Assembly: GCA_018136815.1 (NCBI GenBank)
Contig: CM030943.1
Coordinates: forward strand, 2,849,403-2,911,902
DNA length: 62,500 bases
Source: Isochrysis galbana
Lineage: Eukaryota; Haptophyta; Isochrysidales; Isochrysidaceae
Reading direction: 5' to 3'
Positions within the stretch are counted from its first letter, which is position 1. Every line of letters starts with the position of its first letter. Below are positions 53,011 to 62,500 of this stretch, piece after piece. The notes below the pieces were generated by a model. The model was not told the DNA's origin. It did not search any database and saw only the letters and a list, made by a program, of their open reading frames with translations. A program made the translations under genes and the position numbers.

Positions 53011-54529
53011 CCACCGCCGCCCCGTTCTTGCCCTTGTCCCTCGTTCGTAACACTCACTTTATACCCCACAAGTCTCGCACCCTCGCTCGCTCGCTCTCGC
53101 TTTAGCTCTCGTCCTCGCTATCGTCCGCTCCGTCGTCCCGCTCTGCCTCACACCCAAGCCCGTCTCCCCACTCCCCACCTCCTCCTGAGGCGGGTGGGCC
53201 CGTTCTTCCTTTGGCCCCGGCCTCCGCCGTGCCTCTCGCCGCCTCCCTTCCGTCTCCCCTCAGCTTCCATCCGAGGTAGTGGTACCCTCGGGTCCGTCAG
53301 GGTGGGGGGAACGGGGGATCGTACCGCTGGAGCGCAAGCATGTTGGTTGAGCGCTCCGTTGCTGACTCCTCTGACTCTGACGACAACAAGGACAGCCACG
53401 CCCCCTGGCCCGCTGCCCAACCTTCCCAGCCACCAGCCGCGGGGAAGCGGGGAAGACATCCCCCCCCCCCCAGGGCGCGCTCGCTGCCCCTAGTACCTAG
53501 TATAGGTCGAGGTGTTGTAAAGTTATAACGGGCCCGGGCATCGTCGAGATTCCGCCGCACGCTCGACTTAGTGAGATTGCCTCTCCAGCGGTGAGATTGG
53601 TGAGATTGGCACCTGTCCTCAAGATTCTCAACTGGATGCCGCGGAGCGACGCCCAATCTCGCGGCATCTCCGTGATTCCCCCGCCGCGGCGTTGGTCCGG
53701 CTTGCCCTCTCTCTCTCTCCATCCCTCGGTCCATCTTTCCTTTCGTTCTCCCTCACTGCTCGCCTCCGTTCCTTCCCGCGTCCGGCTTGCTTGGCTTTCT
53801 CGGGGACCCCGTGGAGAACTCCCAAGATCAAGGCGGTCGACTCGATGTGCTCGGCGCATATCTGGCGCGAAATTCATCATCCGAAGAGATCTAACATCAA
53901 CACGGTGGATTCTTTCGCTATTCGCCACCCTCGCCATCCCTGCGCCGTCGCTCCCCTGCCGTGGTCGGATGCATCTCGGCGAAATCTCGTCGAGCTCCGC
54001 GTAGACCTCGATGCTCCTCGGCGCAATCTCACCCGAGATCCGGCAGCTCAGGGAAGCTCGCGGCCTTTTCCCTATGTGAAAGCTCACCGCCCTCCAGCGA
54101 AAGACGACCGGCGGTGTGATTGCCCCCCGCGGAGCTCGTAATGCCTCGGAGGGAGCGGAACATAGGCTTCTGAGAGAGGAGGAGGAGGAAGCCCGCCTCG
54201 CGAGGGGGAAGAATAGAGAGAGAAGACGGGAAGAAGGAAAGTTTTCTGAGAGAGAGAGAAGCCCGCGTCGCGAGGGGGAAGAGACACACTGGGGAGAGAT
54301 GAGAGGAGGAGAAAGGAGAGGAAGGGGGGAGAGGACCGTGGGAGGAAGAAGAAACTGGAGAGGTGAGAGAGATGTGCCGAGGCGGGGAAGGGGCGTTCGT
54401 GCTCTATGTGTGTGTGGGGGGGGGAGGGGGGAGAGAGAAAGAGAAGGAGAAGGCTGAATGAGAGGAAGAGGAATATCTTTGAAACCAAAGGTGAACTTGG
54501 CGGCGAACATCTCTCACCTCTCTCGCTCT
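53011..54529. other. No gene supported; repeats and purine-rich DNA
   Basis: Starts with CGCTCGCTCGCTCTCGC repeats (53080-53130). From 54160 to 54440 the plus strand is purine-rich and contains a direct repeat of GAAGCCCGCxTCGCGAGGGG (about 54187 and 54262). Long frames on the minus strand here are artefacts of that composition. Confidence 0.4.
53704..53762 (+). repeat. Copy of the leader sequence of the gene at 55013
   Basis: About 58 bp with CATCCCTCGGTCCATCTTTC and TTCTCCCTCACTGCTC recur at 54941-54998, directly before the ATG at 55013, with one to three differences. Confidence 0.85.
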
Positions 54530-55000
54530 CGCTCTCCCTCTCTCTCTCTCTCTCTCTCCCTCTCCCCCCCCCCCTCCCCCCCCCCCCCCCTCCTTCCACC
54601 CCTCGTTCGCCCCCCCCCCCCCCCCCCCCCCCCCTCGGTCCACGCCAGCTCGCCTTCGACTCTATTCTCGCCCTTGCACTCCCCCCATTTCTCCTGTCCA
54701 ACAGTCTAGCCTCAGCTCACGCTCAGCTCCACCTCCGAGAAGCTCGGCCAGACAAACTCTCTCGAACCTCCTCCTGTCCCTTGCACGCTCTCCCTCGTTG
54801 ACCGACCTGTCACCGACCCTCTCCGCTCATATACCCCCCCAGCCCACCCCCACCCTCCAACCGCCCCTCTCCGCCCACCTCTCTCCCCTCCCTCCTCCTC
54901 CCTTGCCACCTCTTCCTCCCACTCGTTGCGTTTCTCCTGGATCCCCCTCTCTCTCCATCCCTCGGTCCATCTTTCCTTTCATTCTCCCTCACTGCTCCCC
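54530..55000 (+). promoter_or_regulatory. C/T-rich promoter/leader region of the membrane protein gene
   Basis: CTCTCTCTC and two long C runs (54560-54634), then CCCACCTC-type DNA, ending 13-20 bp before the ATG at 55013. Confidence 0.5.
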
Positions 55001-55012
55001 TGGCCCCTCGAA

Positions 55013-57683
55013 ATGCGGCTTCGATCTGTCGTCTCCCTCGCCAAGACGGCTCGCGCCCGTTCCGAGTGGCTGCTCTGCGTGCTGCAGCTTGCCAAGCAGC
55101 TCAACACGCTCGTCCTCCCCGTGCTTTCCACGATGCCGATGGCATATGCATCATCGCTTCACATTTGGGCTGCTTGCACCATCCAAGAACGAGTTCGCGA
55201 ATGGCGGCACAGGCGCCGCGAGCTCGCGGCCGTGATTACGCTCCAACGCGCCGCACGCCGATGGCACGCGCGGACGAGCAAGTTCTCCGTTGGCCAGTTG
55301 CAGCAGAAGTTCCTTATACTCGGCATATTCTCCTCTCTCTTCCTTGCTCTGCTTCAGCTGCCCACGATGGTGTATCGCTCCGCCATGGTCAACTTTCTTT
55401 ACGCCGCGTGCCTTCTGCCTCTCGTGTACACGTGGTGGACCGAGCCATGTGGCCAGCGGCGCACGCGCGCCCTACCTATGGGCGACTGGAGCTCTCTTCT
55501 TGAGGGCTTCTTCCGAGCCGGCTTGCTTTCCACACTCGTCCTTTTCGGGCGGGCCGTTGCGGACAAGGCAAGTCTGGCGCAGGAATTGGAGGTAGCCAAC
55601 GAGTTCCTCTCACTCCAGGCCCTTCACGCGGGTGTGCTTCACGGCGTGCTACCAAGCCTTGCACTCAAGAAGCAGATTGTCGGCGTGAAGATGACCATCG
55701 TTGCGATGCTCGTGGCTTTCATTCATGCCCTGGTACTTGATGAGTGTGTACTCATCTCGCTGCTGCATGGCCCAGTGGTTTATCTTGTTGCTCATCAGCT
55801 GACCCACTTTGTTGCGATGGCAGCGCTACACAACGTTGGCGCAAGGGAGGTGGCGCTCGGCGACCTTCGACTCGTGATCGACTTGACCTCGAAGACCGAC
55901 GGGACAGACAGGCTCACCGAAGCCTTAGAGGTTGTGCGCGCATGGAATCAGGGGCCGCTCGCACGATTTACAGCCGACGTGCTCGTTATGAGCTACCTCA
56001 TTGTGATCTGGTTCCGATGTCTTTGGGCGATTGCGGTGCCCCCGGTCATGATCGAGCCTGAAGCCTTCCAGATGATTGCCTCTTCTCCAACAATAGCTGT
56101 TGTCTTGTGCGGTATCATCGTCATGCTCTCCTCGAGATCGTGTCTCCCTCCGCACACCACCCTCCTCGCAATAAGCAGCCTAAGCCTGAGCATCTTTGTT
56201 GCCAGCTCGCTGCACGGCATCAGTGCCGGGTGTCAGATCCTTGCGAGCTTGCCTAAGGCGGGCGCAAGCTTTCATGTCCAAGAATTCCTGGGCACCGTGT
56301 CCACTTTGTCTGGCAATGTCTGCGAGCAGGCTTGCGCCGCCGGTCTGCTCGAGACGAGGTGTCGGTCGTCACCAACAATTCCTACTGCGGATGGTTCTCA
56401 CCGTATCCACGCTCATATTCCTCCAACCATGGAAGTGCGCATGCTTAAAGAGCTCGTGGAGTGCTTTGTTGCTTTCACACGCGGCCTTCTGGTCTCGGTT
56501 CTGCCCATCTCTGTTTCACGCCGAACACTCGGAACGACGATCATGGTGCTGCGACAGCTCCTCGCCTCAGTCAATCGCGCTCTTCATCTCTTAGGCCCGG
56601 AAGCTCAGCTTGGAGCGGTCATGCGCGATATGAGCATGCTGCTGATGGGAGTTGCCATGGTGCGCTGTTCTTCGCGCCTATATGCTGCAGCTTTAATATC
56701 CCGCCCTGCCCCTTTCCGATCCACATTCTTCTGGTTGCCTATGTGACCATCCGCGTCACACGCTTACGAGTGAATCGCCCTCGTCATTTCTTTCGTCAAC
56801 ACAGGCGCACATCGGCGTCCACGACGCCCTCGCATCGTGGTGGCAACGAGGCCGCATGGTTGAGTGTTTGGAGACAGCGCGGCGACAATCCCTACAAGCC
56901 AAGGCCACTTTGATGTTGCGGGAGGCCATCAACTCAGGGCAGGAGAGCGCCGCGTGCCAAGATGTCGCCCGCGTAGCGGCCCAAGAACACCGCCGTCATT
57001 TGAGCCTGCTTGCGGTCACGGACAACGGAGCCAAGCGTTATCGCAGGCTGGCGGCCCGTAGGTTGGCCGTGGACAGTAGTTCCTCATTTGTTGTGAGCTG
57101 TAGAAGCAGCCGCTCCGGAGCGGAGACCACATCAAGCCCGAGGAAAGAGCGATTCTGCCATGAACACGGTAGCAACACCTCGACTTCCCCGACGAGGAAG
57201 CACTTTGTGGGTGAACGGAGCCAGGTGCCAATGGGCGAGCCGTCAACCACGAAGAGTAACAAGACAACTTCTTCTCGGCGAGAGAACGATACGTTCCCGT
57301 GCGTTGGGGATGGCCTGTGCGCTCTCCAACTAGCAAAACTTTACGTCGCGTCACCTCCCGATGGTTGGAGCGATGAGAAAGTGTCGGCGGTCATTGGACC
57401 GGACGGCGCCTCAGTGGCCACAGTTTCCAAAGCAATGCTGTTCGCGTGGCAAGATCGAATGCGGTACGAACTCTACGCAGGACTTGGACTAGACGAAGAT
57501 TCTTGCATGTCAAGTTCCTGTTTTGTAAACCTGAGCTCACTTCCTACAATCATCCGTGGCAAGTCGCTCACTGATCTCGATCGGAATTCGGTGTCAGGCA
57601 TGCCACCAGAAAGACGCTCCGCAAGAAGCTCGCGCAGCTCGCGCCGGTCGGGATCTCATAGTCAACGGTGTGTTGGCCCTTAA
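55013..57683 (+). CDS. IQ-motif multi-pass membrane protein (family not recognised)
   Basis: Exons 55013-56659 and 56805-57683, GT-AG, phase 0, 841 aa. Near the N-terminus two IQ-like, calmodulin-binding motifs follow each other: TIQERVREWRHRR (56-68) and TLQRAARRWHAR (76-87). Hydrophobic segments follow at about 99-116, 124-141, 226-244 and several between 330 and 420 (VLVMSYLIVIWF, IAVVLCGIIVML, LLAISSLSLSIFVAS), so at least five or six helices. Exon 2 is cytosolic-looking, rich in Arg/Ser, with a conserved-looking patch VGDGLCALQLAKLYVASPP. I do not recognise the family; a calmodulin-regulated channel or transporter is a guess. The end of exon 2 may hide another intron. Confidence 0.65.
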
Positions 57684-58615
57684 ACTTGCACCCAACACAA
57701 CGGGCATTGTGCACTCGGAACACACACGCTGTCGCGGGCGAAGGACTCTCTTGATAGCTTGCGTTTCTTCAGGGCGGATGCCTTCTGAGGCAGGGGGGGG
57801 GGGGAGGACGGAAGAGGTGGGGGGGGGGGGGGCTGTTTCCATATGTGTATATGATGACGCTCTCGACGACCTCTGAAGCTCAGGTCTAACGAAACGCGTT
57901 CCCTTCGTATAGGCGATCTATCGGGTCCTCATCTTCCCAACGTTTTGACAGTTCCAGCTCGCTCAGCACCCTCCCCTCGATTATTGAGGAGAGTACTTGG
58001 TAACGCTACATGGTTACCTACCGCCGAAAGGACGGACGCTGCATTAACACCACGGAGAAGGGTAGGATGGCAACATGCGAATAGCTAATAGCAGAAGGAA
58101 ACAAGTGATGAGATCGTGCGGCTAACTGCTTCCGGAGATCCGATATCAGATCAGCACGTTCCGTCGACAGTTTTTACTACTCAATGATATGTGTTGATTA
58201 CTATAATGATTGAATGTTAATTATTATTATTATTATGAGTTTCATATTAGTAAATACTCCGAATTGTTTATATCAACTAACTTTATGGTCAGTTGCCATG
58301 GAGCGCACCGCCGCTCCCTGCCTCTCCCTCGGCCCCCCCCGCCGTGGGCGCCCCCCCGATACCCATGTCCATCGCGATTCTGGCACGCGGGGAGGGCGAC
58401 AGGAGAGGAGGCTCTGAAGGGGGGGAGGGGGGCTGGCAGGATAGGAAGGTGGGGGGGCTGGTAGGCAACACAGGGTGGGCGGCAGGGGGGCGGGGCGGAC
58501 TTCAGGGAACTGCTCAACGGCAGGGAACCGCTAAACTGCAGGAAAATGCTCAACTTCAGATTTCAGGGAACTGCTCACCCTTCACCCTTCCTCGACGCGG
58601 TCGGTGCCGGTGCTC
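57684..58615. other. Intergenic DNA
   Basis: G runs at 57796-57832, a short AT-rich stretch with TTATTATTATTATTA (58215-58240), and GC-rich DNA after 58300. At 58299 an ATGGAGCGCACCGCCGCTCC weakly resembles the LINE ORF1 start. No gene supported. Confidence 0.4.
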
Positions 58616-58661
58616 TTTGGTATGGACATACACATACAAAACTATTGTTATAGTTTTAGCG

Positions 58662-60582
58662 ATGGAGCGCGCGCCGACCGCTCCCCTCTCCCAGCCCCCC
58701 GCCGCCACGACGCCCCAACGGGGCCGCCCCAAGCCGCCGGAGCCGAAGCGTTCGCAGGCCTCCGCACCGCCCGACACCGACGTCGAGATGGCCCCGCCAC
58801 CCTCGCCTCCCAGGCAGCCACAGAAGCTGGGAGCAGGCAAAGTCCTGTTCCCTGCAGACCAACACAGCCAGACCCAGGCTCAGAACACCACCGCCGCCGG
58901 ACAGCCACCCACTCAAGGACTCCCCATGGGGTGTGGCAGCTCTGCTGCCACCCCCATGGCGGTAACTCCTACCATCTGTGCACCCCTCGGGGGCGGGCAC
59001 ATGACACAACAATCAATTCTTGGAGCTTTTGCTCCCTCCAACCAACACCCAAATCCCACAGCAAAATCCTATGCTCAAGCCGCGCACGGACACAAGGGAA
59101 AAGAGCCACACACGCAAGCTCAGCAGCCACCAACCCAACAGCCTCAGCCACAGTCGCGCAAGCGGGCCGACCCACAGTCAGACCCGATGCCGACTCCCAA
59201 CAACAATACCTCATTCGCCTCCCCTCCACCAGAGGAGGAAGAAGAACCCGAAGACACCCCTTTTTTCATTCAGCTAGCTCAGCTAGCTGGGGACAAAAAG
59301 GACATCAAGAGTGAAGATGTAGCAACATTCATGAAATTCCTACTCTCCAGGCTGGAAGGCCTAGATGCCACGCCAGACGGGATGGACAAGGGCCGAAAGG
59401 GCCCATGGATCTTCTACGTCGATGACGATGCACACAATCAATTCAAGGCCGCCTACGGCGATAAACTTAAAAAAATCTTCTTAAAAATTCCCGCTACTTA
59501 CACGACGTGAGGCAGCTTGCTAGTGCACCTCCCTACTACCCAACCTTAACCCCTGACAACCCCCTTCCCCTTCCCCAGTTCCCTCTCTAGTGGAGGAGCT
59601 GGTTCCAGGGAGGCCGCGCGCGCTGCTTCGGCCGGGAGTTGGAGAGAAGGGGGCGGGAGAATGTGATTCTTCTCTTGATCGAGTTTCGACTCGGATTTTC
59701 GTGTTAGTATAACGCTAGATCTTTATTGGTCCCCGATGTGGCTCCTACTAAGAGATTTGGTTACCCTCCTACGGCGATAAACTTAAGACGGTACTCTCGG
59801 GAATCCCGCACGAATTTGGAGTCACCTACGGCGAGCTAGCCGATTCAGCACCACGCAAATCTAGCGCGGTCCGGTCCTCCCTCAAGGAGGTCGCCACGTA
59901 CATCGTTTTCCGCATTTTCGACCCGATTGAGGCGTACAAAACCAAAACTCGACATTTGGCTAGCGCACTGGAGCGTGAAGGCTTCCATGTCCTTAGGGGC
60001 AATCAACAGCGCGTCAAAACCACGATCGAGGGAATCACGAAAGTCGAGGCGGGTAAACGCCCGATCTGGCACTTCTACGTATACACGGACACGACGGCCC
60101 TAGGCCACCGCTTCCCGAGGACCTTTCACGTGACCCTTGACGATGGGGAAAACTACAATTTGGACTACGCGGTCTATCTGCATTTTAAACATATTCTACA
60201 TAGGAGAATAGCTACGGCGAACCGTTTTGCCGACGATCCGACATGCCGCTTTTGTGGCATAGCCCCCGAGAGTTCCACTCACCTGGCCTCATGTATCGCG
60301 CCGGAGCCCGTCTTTGAATTCATAGAAGGACTTTTAGGGATTTGCCTTAAACCGGGATCCGAAACACCCCAACGTCTTTTTTGCTATCAGGTGGACAGAC
60401 CGCACCCCTCCTCGGGATACATAGGTATCCTGGCGTGGAGGTATATCCTAACTGACTTCTATAACATCCAGTATGGCAACGCGGTCGGCAGGTCCGTCAA
60501 GTCGATCTTAAGAGCGATCCTCACGAGATATCACCTGTTAGTAACGGCGAAAGTCGGCTTCTTTCAGAGGCTAAAAAAATAA
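58662..60582 (+). pseudogene. In-frame ORF1-ORF2 fusion of LINE copy C, split by a nested insertion
   Basis: From ATG 58662 ORF1 reads through a Pro/Gln-rich N-terminus to WIFYVDDDAHNQFKAAYGDK, is interrupted by the insertion, and resumes at 59787 (TVLSGIPHEFGVTYGE) in the correct frame once the insertion is removed. ORF1 continues to ENYNLDYAV, where it is fused in frame to the ORF2 C-terminus YLHFKHILHRR, with the zinc knuckle CRFCGIAPESSTHLASC. A TAA inside an A-rich run (60580-60582, KK then stop) ends it, although the same frame continues QRENMGLHAPSNKH to LDLRHIT at about 60735. The fusion removes the ORF1 CCCH fingers, the endonuclease and the RT. Confidence 0.9.
59471..59767 (-). mobile_element. 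Nested, 5'-truncated LINE 3' UTR insertion
   Basis: 297 bp, flanked by CCTACGGCGATAAACTTAA at 59452-59470 and 59768-59786. The insert is the 3' UTR only, in reverse orientation: it starts at the T-tail side (AAAAATCTTCTTAAAAA on the plus strand) and ends in unalignable UTR. It interrupts ORF1 of copy C, so it came later. Confidence 0.95.
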
Positions 60583-61057
60583 CAACGGGAGAATATGGGG
60601 TTACACGCCCCGAGCAACAAACACATTAAGAAAATGATAAGCCCGCTGTACACGGTGGACAAGGATTCCAACATAGGAACGTCGGAGGACCTCTTGCAAG
60701 CGGCAAGGGGGCTGGACCTACGACACATCACCTAAAGTAGCTAAATCTCTCGGTAGGAATCACAGCAGTTATTAACGAAGGAGCCTAAAGTACTTAAGGG
60801 AGAATAACCAGAGCTAACACCGAAATCAAAGGACGAGCCACAGTCTCCCGCCCCCTTCTCTCCAACTCCTGGCCGAAGCAGCGCGCGCGGCCTCCCCGGA
60901 ACCAGCTTCTCCGCTAATGAGGGAACTGGGAAAGGGGGAGGGGATGTTAGGGGTTAAGGTTGGGTAGTAGGGAGATACACTAGCACACTGCCTCACGCCG
61001 CACACGTAGCGGGGTTTTTTAAGAAGATTTTTTTTTTTGGTATGGACATACACATAC

Positions 61058-62500
61058 TTGGTGCTGCGTGTGAGACGTGGGTCGTGATTTCAACGAGATA
61101 TCGACCCTGCCCCAAATCGAGTGAATGGAGTAAGACCACGTGTGTGTTTCAACATGTGAAGTATGAAGTGTCAAGTTGAGTCAAGTAACCTCCAGGTGAC
61201 AACGAAAGGTGTTAGCAGGGATGGATGGGGATAGATTGAACGCTTTTGGTCTTGCCCACTCTGACTGATCACCCGGACGTGCAATAGATCGTTACACGCC
61301 ATAGCACGATAAACAACGTAGCGCCCAGCAGCGACGAAACCCTTCAACCATCCTAAGATAAACAGGTCACACAGCAGCACCCAGGAGGAAGCTGAGGACA
61401 TGCCGATGAGGACAGGTGCACCCGGCTGCCTTCTCGGACCCCTGCATGACCTGAGCCCCGAAGTAGTGCACGAGGGGAGTTGCCGCAAGGCGGGGAGTGA
61501 GGGTGAGAAAGGAAAAAGGGCGTGGCTACGAGGATGTGACCCAGGGCCACGTGTGACGCGAGATTATTTAAAGGTTTTTTTTTGGGAAGTCCCTTTCGAG
61601 GCGGTATCGCCTGTACGCCACCAAACGTAATCAGTAGCACATGAGAGACGAGAGCCGTGGGGGGGTCCACGTGGTGGACATCGAGTCCAAGAAGGGGCGG
61701 GTGACGCGAATGCTCCAAGAGGCGCGCGGGCGGTCACTCCCCGCGCGATTCCGGCGCCTAATAAGCATGCGGGAATAGACTGCACGACGACTCTCCCCTC
61801 CCCACACCGGCCCATACGCCGCCAGACCCTCTTGAGCGGCCCAGCTAGCCCTGCAGGAGTCCCGTTAGCAGACCCACTCCAACTCGGTGCCGAGGAGCAA
61901 TGGTCGACTCTGCGGACGTGAGGACGGGGAAGAGGCACCAAGTGGAACCTGCACTAGCCGCACAGCGCACCTACAGCCCGCCAGCACTCACCAGCTCAAG
62001 GCGGGGGGCTCAGGGAGCCAGACGGTGGCGCGCCTCCATACCCCTCCGCGCCGGTGCGTGCGCTACCTTCAACAACAGACAACAACAACAAGAAAGAGTT
62101 GATTGTCGGTCAACAGAACAATGGTGAATCTGGTTTGGTAGCCACAGCAGCTAACGATCGCACAACAGAGAGTCCCCGGGTTGAAATCGCATGCTACGCA
62201 CAGGCATGCCACAGTGACTGTAGCTAGTGGTATACCAAAGCAAGGCAAACACATGCACAATGAAGACGCCCGAAGAGCGTTGTCGTGCTGCATGACGGCC
62301 ATAACGCTACTTTGTCGCGCTTGCCACTTGCTCGACTGGGCCATGGCCTGAGCTGATGCTTCGTGGTGGTACGTCGACGACGAAAAAGGGTTCTCTGCTC
62401 ATGAGCGGGCCTTGCCAAACTCTTGTGCCAGACGGGTCAAGATGGAAGTAGTAGCGCTCGTTTGTGAGCGGGAGCACAAGGTATGCCATGCGGTACTGAG
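61058..62500. other. Right end of the window, possible exon fragments only
   Basis: A plus-strand frame at about 61640-61775 (GGVHVVDIESKKGRVTRM, LPARFRRLISMRE) and a minus-strand frame at 62307-62489 (AYLVLPLTNERYYFHLDPSG, MSREPFFVVDVPPRS) have protein-like composition. Neither shows a known domain or a clear splice partner, so a gene running off the right end on the minus strand is possible but unproven. Confidence 0.3.

Larger units (their letters stand above)
58638..61035 (+). mobile_element. LINE copy C: deletion derivative with full 5' end and target-site duplication
   Basis: A 22-bp duplication starting TTTGGTATGG and ending ACACATAC flanks it (58616-58637 and 61036-61057). The 5' end is 24 bp before the ORF1 ATG and contains the small hairpin ACTAT-TGTT-ATAGT. 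It has ORF1, a large deletion to the last part of ORF2, the family 3' UTR and the TTAAGAAGA plus T-run terminus. A second, nested insertion sits at 59471-59767. Since the duplication is perfect, the deleted form itself was probably mobilised. Confidence 0.93.

Noticed and set aside
53497-54510. 337-codon minus-strand frame
   Set aside because: Composition is driven by purine-rich repeats, no domain was seen, and it overlaps the duplicated leader of the plus-strand gene.

Overview
The window comes from a nuclear genome of a unicellular eukaryote. The genes are cut by short GT-AG (and some apparent GC-AG) introns, there are no operons or Shine-Dalgarno starts, and the intergenic space is full of microsatellites and retrotransposons. 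Fairly GC-rich coding DNA, a PC-esterase of the plant/algal/animal type, LINEs and chromovirus remnants fit a free-living protist, perhaps an alga such as a haptophyte; that assignment is inference only.

Host genes for which I could build phase-consistent spliced models: a two-exon 3' end of a small conserved protein (595-989); a two-exon unknown protein (1833-2645); a six-exon PC-esterase/TBL-like SGNH acyltransferase (4133-6528, +); a Sec14/CRAL-TRIO protein with a very long disordered tail (11928-15641, +); an 18-exon MSH2 mismatch-repair gene (26435-32522, -); a five-exon Ulp1-type SUMO protease (33466-34960, +), divergent from MSH2; an F-box/WD40 gene (40676-45346, -); a six-exon arginine methyltransferase (47834-50633, -); and a two-exon IQ-motif multi-pass membrane protein (55013-57683, +).

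Mobile DNA: one non-LTR retrotransposon family (CCCH-finger ORF1, apurinic-endonuclease plus reverse transcriptase ORF2) is present as a near-complete copy (15994-21305, -), an RT-deleted copy joined to it (21306-23749, -), a 3' fragment (6920-7663, +), and a deletion derivative with an ORF1-ORF2 fusion that carries another family member inside it (58638-61035, +). The last two insertions both have clear target-site duplications. There is also a 963-bp hAT-like non-autonomous element (51363-52325), a SINE-like insertion with a 14-bp duplication (47031-47794), two Ty3/Gypsy chromodomain remnants (46.2-47.0 kb and 52.7-53.0 kb), and several dispersed repeats.

The oddest part is 35.0-39.8 kb: broken ankyrin-repeat sequences on both strands, an array of long imperfect hairpins with about 50-nt arms repeated at a 190-200 bp period, a 12-bp minisatellite that expands an ankyrin repeat into AASL repeats, and a small gene for a membrane-anchored protein with two six-cysteine knots whose stop codon lies inside a hairpin arm. 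A second general theme is that long GA/CT (homopurine-homopyrimidine) tracts sit just upstream of nearly every host start codon.
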